A stretch of 64,000 bases of DNA. Origin: Spongilla lacustris (taxonomy: Eukaryota; Porifera; Demospongiae; Spongillida; Spongillidae). Location of the stretch: assembly GCA_949361645.1 (NCBI GenBank), contig OX442433.1, positions 5,342,177 through 5,406,176 on the forward strand, in the 5' to 3' direction. Position 1 is the first letter of the stretch. Every line of letters begins with the position of its first letter. Positions 11,741-25,379 of this stretch are shown here, one piece after another. A program made the position numbers and the translations under genes. A model generated the notes under the pieces. It was not told the DNA's origin. It saw only the letters and a list, made by a program, of their open reading frames with translations, and ran no database searches.

Positions 11741-12728
11741 ATGATGGCTGTCATGAGCTATCTCTATCAGGTTCTTCATGGCTATCTCACGATAGGTCTG
11801 CATGGCAGATGGGGTCCCGACAGTAAGTACACTCGGGTACCATCAATGGGGAAGAGATATAGAGAAGCCACGGGTGTGTGGATTACTACATGTATTGGTA
11901 TAGTCAATGGAACTGAAGTTTGCGAAAATTTCAGTTGATTTACCCAACAAACGTTTATACAAATTGAAAAGATGAGCCTACAGTAATGGGTGCATTAAGG
12001 CAGCTTGGATGAATAGTAGGTGCACTTCTGCCTAGAGCTGCTTTGAGTCACTGAATCGTGATTGTGGACATAAAATATGATGTTAAGCCAGGTAATTCTT
12101 TCTAAGCCCTATCATGCTTGTAAACTAAACAATCTTGTTTTTATATGTTTAACAGTTTTCTTGTAACCAATATCACAATATGTACAAAAAGACTGCACAT
12201 AAAATATAATATTAAGCCAGGTAATTCTTTCTAAGCCCTATACTAAACAATCTTATATGTTTTTAAAAAACAATTGTCTTGTAACGAATATCATAAAATG
12301 AAAATGTACGAAAAGACTGTCTTGCGCTTAGTGGACTTGTCAACCAAAAATGATATCAAAGTTCATGCCATTTTAAATCAAACACTTCACTATAGTTTAT
12401 ATGACATTTTGCAACCACAAATATTAACTGGAGAAGGGTTCTTAACTTTAATAAAGAATTGTATGAACCTACATTAACAGAAGTGTTGTCAACTCCTAAT
12501 GATGTACACCTGAGCTAATAGATTATCTTCTGAGATCTGGATAACCAGCTGCTGCACTGTGTGGTACAAGTCTCTAGGTCATGGGCCAACATGTGTACCT
12601 TTCCTTTGGCCTGTGCTTGTATGGCTCTTTCTTTCTTTTTTTTCTCTCACATTCATTGAATATCAGATTCTGTTCCTATGCTTGTCATACCACAACGCAT
12701 CAATATCATGATCACAGCACGGTTCAGT

Positions 12729-12780
12729 CTAGTCTGGGTACCAGACCATATATGAGAATATGGTCTGGTCCCCAGACTAG
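12729..12780. repeat. Palindromic repeat, CTAGTCTGGG ends
   Basis: About 22-base arms (CTAGTCTGGGTACCAGACC and its inverse ending in CCAGACTAG) around a short AT-rich centre, with one mismatch visible. Same family as 1564-1610. Confidence 0.7.
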
Positions 12781-13446
12781 GTTCAGTCGCCTTTCCCAAA
12801 CCCAATATATTGTCAGTTACAGCCACATGCCATTTTAACTAAGCATATGTGAGGATCGAACATCTTTTTTGCCTAATTTGTCGAACTCATTTAGTTGGAA
12901 CGGTACCTTGCCACAAACGGTGTGCTAAGTAAGTAGTTCAACTCCTTAGCCGATGCTTGGAGCTACAACTACTTCCGCTGAGGACTGTTACCAGAAACGG
13001 GACACTTTTCTGACAAGGATTCTGAGTTTTAAAACTTTATATACATGCTCAACTGGATCGGATAGGTAGCATCGAAACAGACACTAAAATTTCTTTGGAT
13101 CTCGACTCCGGACCCAAATATTGGTCGTGCACAGGCCCAAACACCTCATACATAAGCAAGTTGCTATAAATATACAGCATGTGAGCCAAATACAATACCT
13201 TCTTTTCGCGTTCTCCCATTGTTCGTTCCCATCCAGTTATTGATTATCTCTAGGCCTGTCAAAAACATTCCACTGGAATTTCGGCATTTTCTTATTGCGC
13301 AAAATGCCAGAATTTTGCATTTATAGACACCAGAAACCAAATACACACCCAGGTTTGGCTATATTTGTATCAAAAATGGTAATTGTATCATAGCAAAAAA
13401 CATGTTTGAAACATCGATATGTAATACAAATACACTTATCTGATAC

Positions 13447-13565
13447 AATTATGTATACGCTTGCTGAGATGAATGTTTCAAATATTTGACATAAAATGAA
13501 CTTTCCTGGTGGCGTATGGCTATATATTGATCACGCCACCACATAGTGCACACATGCCGATGAGA
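13447..13565. repeat. Dispersed repeat shared with 57490-57639
   Basis: AATTATGTATACGCTTGC through CATGCCGATGAGA recurs near 57490-57639, directly before the assembly gap. Both copies contain TGATCACGCCACCAC. The function is unknown. Confidence 0.7.
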
Positions 13566-14359
13566 ATGTATAATGACTCGTCGCTTGTACGGTTACACAG
13601 GGTAGCAGGTTCCTATACCGGTTTTGCGCATCATATTTTGCTATTGACCCACTAAATGTGTGACATCTGTAATTGCTGGTTGGCAAGTTTTTTGTTCACT
13701 AAAAAATGAAGGGCTACGCTTCAAAACATGTGTAAATGATGTAAAGCTAACGATGGGTTTAAAAAGGAGTGACATCGCCTTATTTTTTGAACATGATTTG
13801 CCCAGTAGTCCTACATTGGACGATGTCACAACTTGCACTGTCGCTATCTTATGTGAGGACAAAAGCATGGAATCACTTGGTACAGTAGTAGGGCATAGCC
13901 CAACCTTCGCGCACTTCCCCAAATAAGGAATCACTATCTGCTGAGTCATACCAACAGGTGGGCAGCTGTGGTAAGACACCATTTGTAATGTATGTAAGGG
14001 AAACTGAACTTTGATGAGAGAAAAATCCTGCCCGATCATCAATACAACAACCTTTTTTTTTTTTTGAAAAATACTGACATTGATAATCCCTTCACTTGTG
14101 TAAAAGAAAAATCTGCTACAAATTAAACCTTTTTCCCAGATCAATTCTACTGATCATGGCCTTGAATTGATGCCAAAAACTCCCCTGTCAATTGTGCTGC
14201 AGCCATGGTACGAGTGTGCAAAGTTGCAATATCAATTATTCAGTGCCGTGTTTTTCGTAAACCATTAACATTATAGACTCAATAAATGGACAGTCACTTT
14301 CATATCAAGACCAACATATACATATGTATAATGCACTGGCTGTCATAGAGTTAAGGTAG

Positions 14360-14668
14360 GAAATGCATTAAATCGCGTATTTGCTTCTATTGCATGATTA
14401 TGTTAGCGAGGCTATAAAATTCAGACTAATCTGTTACATTCTGGAGCTACATGTATAATATGCATACGATCAATGATACACAGATTTACTATTTTGTTTT
14501 ACAACGTAGACTACAGGGAAAATAATGCTGTCATCCAGCAAAGCATCAATATAAATTTACACATCATTTCAATTTGCTTTGATCAGTGCTGCTCATGTTA
14601 ATGCCTGAAGGAAATGCATCACCAATACATTAGTGACTCACACTCACAATAAGGCATATACGTTTGGG
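14360..14668. repeat. Duplicated upstream region of TRIM copy 2
   Basis: Matches 9700-10015 upstream of copy 1 (shared GCGAGGCTATAAAATTCAG and CTCATGTTAATGCCTGAAGG). The match breaks off near 14669 and resumes at about 15756, showing that about 1.1 kb was inserted here or lost from copy 1. Confidence 0.75.
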
Positions 14669-15755
14669 CGTTTCATAAAAGAAAATCAATTCATTATTGA
14701 GTAACTCACATATAGGATTTGTGAATGTCATTAAAACTGAACTGGACCCACGTATAACTCGCGTTATATATATTTAATACGAGAAATGGATAGTTCAGCT
14801 CTTTGTTGCTATCGAACCAGAATGGAAAGATGATCATTTTCATGTTTTGTTCAAATCGCCAGACTGTTTGCTTTTAAGTGAACAAAAAAGCTCGTTCTGT
14901 GCTCATTCCTAGACCCATTTTTCTCCATCGTCGTCTTCTTTCCTGGGTGAGAATAACTCAGGATCGGAACTGTTTTAAACAGTGCCAATTATACCAATGG
15001 CTTTAGAATTTAAGAACATCTTCAGGTAGTATCAGATATAAAAATAAAGCATGTTACTGATATGCATAATCATTATGTACTAGTAATATGGAGACTTAAA
15101 AGCGTTCCAATGCATGGCAATGTTTCGCGTATAACTAGAATTGCGTATCATACATTGCTTAGGTTTGTGCAAGCCGCCAGCTTTGTTTACCATGATTGTC
15201 AAAATGCCTACGAAAGAAGTGAAGTAAATGACGAGAGCAATGCCAAAAGTGATAATCATAGTATGAATTAAAGTCCTCCCGGGTTTGATACAATCATTTA
15301 CTCTGGCTCAATGTGGAACCTGAACAAAAGCAAGCGCCTGCTTGTGACGCTAGGATGCAAATGTTGAATCGAACTGAGCTGTGAGTAAAGCAGTGCATAA
15401 CGCTTGGTGCGCGAGTTTCGATGTTGCAAATGTAACATAACATTGCGTTGCTAGGCAATAAAAATGGCTGTCATACAAACATATGTAGGGTTTGTACAGT
15501 ATCGAATGAAACAAGATATAAACATTCTCAGAAAGGTAGAGGTATATAGGATTTGAAGGCAATGGTGGTGTACAAAGGAAGGGAACAAGGGATTGGAGAT
15601 ACAATAATTATTCCTAAAAATATAATTCTACAAAGTGCTAAATGTAGGAATAATTATTGTCTCTCCAATCCCTCCCTTTTACACCACCAAATGTTACCTT
15701 CAAATCCTATATACCACTAACTTTCTCAGAGAGAATGTTTTTATATCTTGTTTAA
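14669..15755. mobile_element. Insertion separating TRIM copy 2 from its upstream region
   Basis: This DNA interrupts the homology to the copy 1 upstream region. From about 15009 it matches 53240-54204 (shared CTTCAGGTA, AATAAAGCATG, TGCGCGAGTTTCGA and a terminal MITE at 15511-15751). The 15200-15460 part is a decayed version of the basic-protein ORF at 53487-53795. The first 340 bases have no match in this window. Confidence 0.6.
15511..15751. mobile_element. MITE, ACAAGATAT family, copy 1
   Basis: Inverted arms of about 100 bases begin with ACAAGATATAAACATTCTC and end with the inverse; the centre is AT-rich with AATAATTATT. Two relatives in this window are at 51299-51600 and 53923-54204. 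There is no ORF. Confidence 0.8.
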
Positions 15756-15812
15756 AATAAATAGCATCACTCTTAAACTGCATTGTTTGCTTTTCCACAT
15801 GTGCTATTACAG

Positions 15813-18119
15813 TGTGGTTGTGAAGGAACCCTTTGCACACATTATATGTGGTGTGTGCTCCAAGCCCTACAATGATCCAAGAATACTACCATGTCTGCAC
15901 TCCTTCTGTCAAAAAGGTATCCATCATGAGATAGAGAAAAGTGGTTCCCAACAAGTGTTCAAATGTCCCACCTGTGCACGAAGCATGGGCATCCCAGTGG
16001 GTGGGGCCAGCAAATTCCCTCAAAACCTTCATCTTGGATTTGAAGTAGAGGTAGCTGGATACATGTCCAAGATTGCCAGCAACAATGAGGTGTGTTGTGA
16101 CGAATGTATTAATGGGCACAATGGCCCTGCAGAGGTGTTCTGTTGTACATGTTGTCAATTCCTATGCAAGCCCTGTCATCACCACCATAGAAATAGCAGG
16201 AGACTGTCTAAACACAACATGGTAGCACTGGGCCAGGAAGGAACAAAACAACTGCAGACTGCTACCATAATAAAGCCACAAGAGTGCTACTGCTCTTACC
16301 ATGAGGAACATACCCTGAAATTTTATTGTGTGGCCTGTAAAATGCCGGTTTGTAGAGACTGCACCACAGTTGTCCACAAGGACCATGGTGTGACTGAACT
16401 GTCGATTGTTGCAAAGACCCATCGAAGTGAAATTGAAGAAGTTCTTGCCAATGCAGGAGGCATTGTAACGATGCTGACTGGAGCCATAGATGGTAATGGG
16501 AAGGTAATGGAACAAGTGGAGATCTCCAATAGGAATGCTCTCTTGGTCATCACCCAAGCCTTTGAACAACTCCAGCAAACATTAGACGAAAGGAAAAGGA
16601 TACTATTGTCAGATTTGGAGGCTGCTTCACTGTCCAAGATGACTGCATTGAACCTCCAGAAGGAAGCATTTGAGAAGATAGTTGAGGACATTGGTCACTA
16701 CACTGAGGTGGCCTCCCACATCCTCCAGACCCACACTGACCATGAGGTGGTATCTCTTGGAGGACTGGTACCCACTGAACTGCAGGCCACTCTCAAGAGG
16801 GTCCAGACCATGTCCCTCACTCCAAACCAAAACAGTGAAATATCTGTGTCTGTACAAACAGATGGCCTTGTTGCAGAAATGTCCAAAATCGGTCATGTGG
16901 CTGAGTTGTCTCCATCTCCATCTTCAAGCACATGGACATCCACATCAGTAGCCAAGGTGGGGACCAGGCTCCGTGTTAAGGTAGAAAGCAAGACCTCAGA
17001 GGGGAAGGGGTACCCACGTGGTGGTGTACAGGTGAAGGGTGAGATGAGGTCCAAGTTCCATAGTCGAGCAGTTGTGTATGGAGAGGTGGAGGACTACAGG
17101 GATGGTACCTACACCATCACCCTCACCCCTCAGATTGCTGGTCCTCACCAGCTGGTCATCACAATGGATGGTCAACATGTACAGAATAGTCCTCATGACC
17201 TTGATATACAATCTAAACGTATCAATGTCGTTGAAGCCAATTATCAGCAAGTGATATCTTGTAGCGGTCGTCCATATTGTGTTGCCATCCATGAATATCA
17301 AAGTGGAAATACTGTTTTGTGTCTACCTGTACCCGAAGTTGACATCTACATTGGGAGCTCGAGTAACTGCATTGATGTGTTTGATATAAAAACCGGTAAA
17401 CTGTAATCCACCATAGGTAAAAGGGGGCGTGGTTATGGGGAATTGATATGCCATGTGGTATATTCATCATGGAAGATATGTTGTATGTTGCTGACTGTAA
17501 TAACAATCGTATTCAGAAACTGACGTTAGAAGGAACGTTTACTTACACGTTTAGAGTTGAGAAACCATCTGCAGTTATTGTTGATGGATACAATAGAGTT
17601 ATTGTTGCTGATAGCCTCAACAACAATGTATGCATCTTCACTCATAATGGCAGCTTGTTATTGACCATATATGGCTATGGTTCTGACTACAACAGTTTTC
17701 AGTGTCCAAAGGGTCTTGCCTTAGACCATCAGGGAAACATACATGTTGCAGCCTATGGTTCAAACTGTATCAAAGTCTTCACCAAGGAAGGTGTCTACGT
17801 TAGAATGTATGGTAGTGATGCAAAAGGTCCATCTGGAATAGCTGTTGATGATGAAGGTTACAGCCTTGTCAGTGAGCAAGATGGCAACTGTCTCTCTGTC
17901 TTTGATCCTGAAGGAAACAAGATCCACTCATTACAGAATCTGTATGAACCCTCTGGCATTGCACTGTATCGAACATTTGAGCAAGCATACATATACTACA
18001 GTGGGAAAAGGTTGGGGGATATGAAGAAGTTCTACAAGTATATTGCTGCTGTTGCTAATTCCAAAGCTGAAGTCGTATATATGTATAAGACTAGTATTGT
18101 GTATGAAAGTACTTTTTAA
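15813..18119 (+). pseudogene. TRIM-like RING/B-box/filamin/NHL protein, copy 2 (frameshifted)
   Basis: The exon starts after CTATTACAG. Order: RING, two B-boxes, coiled coil, an Ig-like filamin domain (about 16940-17210: YRDGTYTITLTPQIAGPHQL, VQNSPHDL) and six-bladed-type NHL repeats (17220-18080: MLYVADCNNNRIQKL, LALDHQGNIHVAAYG, GIAVDDEGY). This is the TRIM71/TRIM2-3 style arrangement. Three lesions are visible: the RING has CQKG where copy 1 has CQQC, losing a zinc-binding cysteine; the frame stops at 17404 with NHL text continuing one frame over; and it shifts again near 17447. The reading frame is otherwise intact and highly similar to copy 1. It could be a pseudogene, or a gene with consensus errors at the two NHL shifts. 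Those would not explain the RING substitution. Confidence 0.75.
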
Positions 18120-19532
18120 GGACATCATTTGATTTGTACATGTATGCCTATACAGGGTGTTTCTCAGTCAAGGAAAATTGTTTATCAATCAACCACAAAC
18201 AGTTAATTAACTGGAGATTGTTGCTAAATGCTCTAACTAATAAAGCGGGCTGAAATGTTGATGTAAATATTAATGTAAAAATTAATTAAATAAAATCAAA
18301 GAAATTAAAATTAACGAAATCGGATTAATAATTCCCTACAACACCTAATTACAAACATACCCTTTTTGAGGCATCCATAAACTCCAACATTTTCTTGAAT
18401 TTTAATAATATCAACTTGGCCAAATTTATTAATAAATGCAAACCACTACCATACTACTACCATGGCCCCTAAATAAAGTACATTGCAAAAATCAAGATTT
18501 CAATTTTGAATAACTTCTAATCGGAAGTAGTTAATTAAATACAGTTTGCAGCTTTTAACTAGCCACCAACCCTACAATATTTAATTGAAATAAATGGGTG
18601 TCTTGAGACTTTTATCAATATTAATTAACTATTACAGTTTATATTAATTTTATATAACCAGCATGTCAGTGTTTACATGTACAGCTAATACTCCAGTATA
18701 TGGGGAGCCATTTCTATATGCCTCTCAAATAGATGCATACTTTACAAGTGTGCTTTATTCACTGAATATATTAGCCGAAAGCAAGACTTTTCTAGCCCCA
18801 CCCAGCTCATTGTTGGACTTGAATTATTTTCATTATGTAAGTTACTTGAAAATTAAATGTTTTAAATACTTCTTAGTACTCGATCACGTGCACTACATGT
18901 ACAACCGAGTTGCATTGTCTTCAATATACATTTCTATATACTGATCACCGTTACAGGCACTGAGGTTTTAAAGGTGAGCATGGCTCGTTCTTGTATTAAA
19001 GGTACTTATGACAAAGACCTAAAAGTTACAACTTTTGTTCAAAACATTAGGTTATAGTGCAGAGATGTGCTCCATGGATTTTGATCGTTCCTATGCCTTT
19101 GCATTTCTGTCTCTTTCCTACCCATGACTTGCGTGATGAGGGGTTTTGTTAGTGCATCTATAGTGAGAGGCTTCCTTTTGGAACTTTACCTTGCTGCTGA
19201 CAGAGACTCTCCAAATAGCCGATCACCCTGAATCAGGAATGCATGCATAAATGCATATCACATATCAGATAGGTTTATCACACAGATACCCCCACCCACC
19301 CACCTCATCATGCACTAAATAATCTCACCCACCTAATCTTCCTCTTCCCTAACCTCTCCCCACCCACCTGCACTGGGCCTCCATATCAGTCATACCAGGC
19401 CTAGCCTCATGAAGAAGGAAACATTTAATTTATATATGTGGATCCCAAGCTCTGTGCCACCATTCTGCAGGGTGCTGCCTGCAACAGGATAAACAGAATG
19501 ACCATATGGCATAAAACAAGGCACACCCACCT
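18120..19532. other. Intergenic, AT-rich
   Basis: An AATAAA at 18239 could serve the upstream TRIM-like copy. Nothing else was recognised. Confidence 0.45.
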
Positions 19533-19602
19533 AACTGAGAGGGCATCATCCAAATCCTCACAGCCCACAGGCCAGGATCTATACTGAACACGAGGTCGGG
19601 TG
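19533..19602 (-). pseudogene. RNB-domain fragment, DIS3-like exonuclease
   Basis: On the minus strand one frame reads PDLVFSIDP and another, immediately following, GCEDLDDALSV. Together they resemble the active-site start of the RNB domain of DIS3-family 3'-5' exonucleases, where aspartates of an IDP...D-DD motif bind magnesium. A frame shift separates the two parts, and a GTGGGT follows that could be a donor. Only this fragment was recognised, so it is probably a relic. Confidence 0.4.
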
Positions 19603-19671
19603 GGTGTGGCAAAGGTCCCTACATGTCTTGACCTCTTCAGGGTCAACATCCCATGGAGTCTATATGGTAAC

Positions 19672-19760
19672 CAGAGGGGGGACCCAAATGGTCACCTTGT
19701 ACATATCAGTGGCCTTATAGGAAATATTGATACAGAGGCAGTGGCCCAGCGTATTGAGCA
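19672..19760 (+). pseudogene. Possible cold-shock/S1-like fragment of a DIS3-like protein
   Basis: Plus-strand text DPNGHLVHISGLIGNIDTEA resembles the segment preceding the RNB domain in DIS3-type nucleases (pattern P-x-G-x-V-x-x-x-G-x-x-G-D-I-x-T-E). It is on the opposite strand from the adjacent RNB fragment, implying an inversion if both came from one gene. The assignment is tentative. Confidence 0.25.
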
Positions 19761-22602
19761 TGATAACAATAACACCATGCATCTAGCAAAGCTATCTTTG
19801 ATGGTAGGCATGTTGCTGTGGTCATCCCCTAATCACTCTTGCTCCCTCTCCTCTAGAGCTACTGGGAGTCTGGGGAAATATGTGAGTGAAGGAAAGTGAG
19901 GGGAAGGGGAGAGGGAGGGGAATGGGTGAGGGAGGTGAGTCACTGAGTGGGAGGGAAAGAAGAGAGAGGGGGAAGAGGGAGGAGACATGCTACATAGATG
20001 TGGGTACTACATGTATGTAGAATGTACACTACATGTATCAAAATGTATGTGGCTCACATGTGCTTGTATGCACACCCCAACAGACACACATGCACCCACA
20101 CACAAACAGTTCTTCAGCTTGTCTTGTGCTGATCCTAATCTTTGGTACGTACATCAAAGGACACACCAGCTCAGACCTCCCTGCTCAGAGCCCTTCTGCT
20201 GTTGTCAAGGCAACAAGCAAAACAAATTCCCAGTGTAATACCATTTTAATAACATCACGTACTATTAAAAATATTGACTTGGCTTGAATTCCAATATGGC
20301 CACGTTGCCATGACATTGGTACACTCTGATGGGTCCTCAGTCACATGCACCATCTCGGGGGAGGATGCTGGTCCTGCCTCTCCACTCTGACCTTAGAAGC
20401 TGCAACAATATCATCATGGATAGCTCTGTTTCTCACCACACACATACCACCACCTACTCATGAAATAGTTTTTTCAAATTAGTGCACACCACTCATATCA
20501 ATCACATCCCATATATCTTATCATGAACTTACAGAGTATATAAACTGAGAGGTATTTATAATATTAATCTTTATATCAAGACCTGTGTTCTTCTCTTGTA
20601 TAAATATTTTGTTCCGTTGAGTGTTATGCATTTGAAGTTGAATTGTGGTGTGCATCAGTTATAACCCACTATGTAAACACATTAGATCTACAAATGTGTC
20701 TCTCCATTTTAGAGAGGGCTTGCCTTCACACATTCCACAGCAGCCTTCATTGACTTTTCTGCTGCATAAACTGAATGAACATGGATTATAATTATATTAA
20801 TATGCATCAATGATCTCAGCCCTCACCTGAGTAGATGTATCGCTGCTTCACTTCACCAAATAAACAGAAATTAATATACTGGCAAAGTATTAGGCCAGCA
20901 CAGGTGAAAGCATGGACTGTAATAAGAATCACATTTGTATTTATAATAGTACTTTTTACTTCTGATTAGCCACACTTGGTCAATGAGGACTTCGTCTCCT
21001 ATATAGATTGATTCATTACATATGCAAGTATATCAGGGATATAGACACCTTTTTTTCTTTGGGGGATGGGAAGGCCCACAGGGGGTGATATAGTAGTAGA
21101 TTCAATTAATCATATACTGGTACTAGTCTTCTGCAATAAGCAAAAAAATAACAAATAGTACACAAACTGCCTTTAAAAGTAATGCCTGCTTAAATAAATT
21201 TGTTGCCAATCTCTTAGGTCTAAGAGCTAGATATTGTGGACTAAAAAGAACCATGCACCAGTTCAGCATGTTTTGGTTTGGAATTCATTGTACTGGCCAT
21301 CAATTGATGAAAGAATGGGATATAAATCATTTCGATTTTTAGCCCTCTCCTCAGACAAAGCAGTACTTTTTCACTGATATCCATTGAGTTGCAGGAAATC
21401 ATTGCTGTCATAAGACTTTCCTTATGCATGTTGACTGATTGAGTTCTGCAATTTCCTTTTATTGAACCAAGATGAGGAGAGCATGCTGCCTGTTACTGGC
21501 AGTTGGTTTTGCACAGCCCTAGCACAATAAAAGCAGAGGACGCTATCGTCTTCTTGGACCATGGGTACACTGCAAAATATGTCACATTAAACGTTTTCAA
21601 TCCATTGTGTGGGTGGCTTCAGTTAAGACCAAACTAATTTTGATGGTTCAAATTCCAAATAACATATTGGGGTGTGGTTTTGTAATTCTCAATAAATATT
21701 GTTTTCTAGGAAGAGATCAGTTCACCTTAAAAATGTGGGCAAGACAAACTGAAGCCAAGTTCATGTAATTGGTCAAAGCTTTATGGTCACATCCAAAAAT
21801 ACTTTGGTAACTGTAAACACCTACATGTATTTGACATGGTGAGTTTGGATATGATGCTGGGCAAACCCAGTCCTAAATGACAGCATGTTCAAACTTCAGA
21901 CCAAAATACAGTTTGAAGCAAGTTGATTTTGAAACCTGTGAAGTCATGTACAGTAAACCAAAATTTGGGTTTGAAATACCTACGGATATAGCAAACAACT
22001 TAAGGTTGTAACCCAGAAGTACGCTTAGGAAAATCAAATTGCGCTGCATGAGCTGATTCGGTGTAAGTAGCAGGAAACGGCACATTAATTAGTAGAACTC
22101 TCACAATCACCAATATGGTATAGGCTGTACCAGTGCACACTCATCGCTGCGTACGTGGTTCTGGGATGGCGACAGAACCCCCAGGCCCCAGCCTAGGAAC
22201 TGGTAGATTGTTGGCGACATGAGTGCATTCTACTCCTAATCCAGCCATTCCAGGACTTTTGAAATACTTCAAAATGGACATACTAGCCGGCTTAAGCACA
22301 CCTTTGCGGAGACACACACAGGAATCGAGCAATGTCTTAATGAGCAGCAAAAGAACAGTTATAAACCGAGAAGTCTATTAAATTCAATCCGTGTTTGATA
22401 CATGATTATTGTTCGCTGTTGCAGCTGCGCTGTTGCAGAAGCCTCCGTGCATAATTTAAATATAGAACCACCATTTTATTTTTTAAAAACAGGGTCGGTT
22501 GGATCCAAGTTCCTTTTATACAGTACTACATGTACGTAGATATTAAAGTATTACTCATAAAAGAAATTATTAAAAACCACAAGCTTATCGCTTTTGTTTA
22601 CA
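19761..22602. other. Intergenic, no gene recognised
   Basis: AT-rich with short frames only. G-rich and A-rich patches occur near 19900-19985. No mobile-element termini or RNA genes were found by eye. Confidence 0.4.
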
Positions 22603-23689
<1,087 letters not shown>

Positions 23690-23739
23690 ACTTCATCACA
23701 TGCACACAAACACACGCACACATAGTACTGACACAAATG

Positions 23740-24792
23740 CTACTTGATACGTTGGGCTATTTGCTTGATTCTGATACAATTTGGACACTCTCTCGACTTT
23801 GAAACGCACTCCCTGTTGACAGAATAGAAAAATTTAGGGGTGTGGTGTGGGTGTGGTCTGGTGGGGTGGGGAGGTCAGACAACAGCTTACTTGTGGGACA
23901 CTGTCTTACAATTCTGACAACATTCCACATTGCGATCAAACGGAAACAACAGCTCCTCAGCTTTGCAATACATGCAGTAGTACCCCTTCCCTGAGCATAT
24001 CTGCGGGCAAGAGGATTAAAGGGGTTAACCGGTTACCACAGTGACCAGCCAACACTCCAGCCTACAGGGCAATCCTTGATGTGCTTAGAAAATGACGCAT
24101 GTGACTCTTGCAGCTGCTTCACCAACACTCCCTTTTGCAACTCAACAAGATCGCAGAGAGAGTAGAACTCATTGCCGACCTTTGCAGGAAGCAAACTGTC
24201 CAGCTGGAGCACACCACACCCACAACAGAGGTGATCGATTCAGCTGTTGTCATCATCACCATAACAACGTACCACTTCACACAGCCCCTCCTCCTTAGCC
24301 AGCCTGCACTGCACTATGTACTTCTTCATCAGACACATGCCATCTCGTATTGCCTTAGAGAGAAGGAATGCCAACACTCATAATCAAAAGCAAAAAAAAA
24401 AAAAACTTAACACGCCTAAAATAGCTTACTTCAACTGTAGTCAGGTCATCCACATAGTTGTATAGTTTGTCATTGAGAGCCTTGATCGACAGCAACCGTT
24501 TGTGGTACATGCGCGCCAAGACAATAGAACACCTACAGCACACCTGTAGTGAAGAGCACACCCACACACACACACATGCATGCACAGGCCTAGTGCCACT
24601 CACCTTGTAATGCCCTGAAGTCCCTTATAATGGCTGTCATCTCCCCATGGTGACATGCATTCACTGCAATACCACAGACCGCAGATCCTCATGTCTGCAG
24701 CGAGGGGTCCAGGTGTTTGTTGCACTGGTCACAGGAAATTGCTGGCAGCTCGGTCCCTTCTCCAGACACAGCTCCAATATGTACTCGGTATC
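23740..24792 (-). CDS. Rubicon-homology (RH) domain protein, C-terminal exons
   Basis: Family members (Rubicon, PLEKHM1, DEF8) act in autophagy and late-endosome traffic through a zinc-binding RH domain. Minus-strand exons: 24792-24604, 24532-24430, 24353-24273, about 24194-24066, 24000-23891, 23812-23740 (TAG). Phases agree except in the first. Motifs in order: [88 protein letters not shown] joined to [32 protein letters not shown] joined to [12 protein letters not shown]. These follow the family order of zinc cysteines/histidines and the YSL-DL helix. Exon 24792-24604 needs one or two frame shifts (near 24690 and 24755), either damage, consensus error or a mis-split exon. The 5' exons were not found. 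The stop lies 51 bp from that of the convergent dismutase gene. Confidence 0.65.
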
Positions 24793-24993
24793 CTGATCAC
24801 ATACCCCCCCACACACACACACACACACCCATACAGGCACATCGCATGCATACCCACTGTCACTACACATGCATGGCCAAAATAAAGACGTGAGCACGGC
24901 CTGGATAGTAGCTTGAGACACTCCTCCAATACACATAGAAGACAACCTGTATATGTGTACACACACATACATATACACAGTGTTAATCACCAG

Positions 24994-25366
24994 GTCGCTC
25001 TTGGATATTTCAGTAACTCACTGGAGCATCTATACCATGCTCGCTTCACTGACTCCATGTACTTGGTTACCACACCCATCGCAGGTATGTGTCCAAGTGC
25101 TGTGTTGACTGCCTCTGACTAAGTAATGAACATGAGAATGGTACCAATGATTGGGACGGGCAACACACCAGTTACTGGACAACATTACTATAGGACCAAT
25201 AATGAACTGTACATATCTGATCATGAAATGCACACATTAGGAATAGGGTACTTAATTTGAATGAAAACACTGTTGTGTGACCTCAGCCCTGGGCACTGCA
25301 GCTGTGGTGGCTCCAACTTTGTACTATTCCCACTCAGAGATGGATACATCAGTGATCCTAGACTAA
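24994..25366 (+). CDS. Unrecognised two-exon C-terminus
   Basis: Exon 24994-25084 (after AATCACCAG, before gtatgt) reads VALGYFSNSLEHLYHARFTD then SMYLVTTPIA. Its phase-1 end joins exon 25287-25366 (after GACCTCAG), which reads LGTAAVVAPTLYYSHSEMDT and stops at TAA. The matched phases and two good splice sites argue for a real gene end. I do not recognise the family, and the 5' exons were not found. Confidence 0.3.
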
Positions 25367-25379
25367 GCCTCACAGCAGG

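Larger units (their letters stand above)
11761..14359. other. Region between TRIM copies, repeat-bearing
   Basis: Contains a diverged tandem duplication of about 120 bp (12060-12310, shared GCCAGGTAATTCTTTC), a palindrome at 12729-12780 and a dispersed repeat at 13447-13565. A plus-strand ORF of 88 codons at 13660-13926 has no recognisable family and may be chance. Confidence 0.45.

Noticed and set aside
16162..16896. Minus-strand ORFs opposite TRIM copy 2 (and 10140-11284 opposite copy 1)
   Set aside because: Antisense shadows of the RING/B-box/coiled-coil coding sequence.
19987..20287. Two overlapping plus ORFs near 20.0-20.3 kb
   Set aside because: Short, in two frames, with CA-repeat-derived text and no domain.
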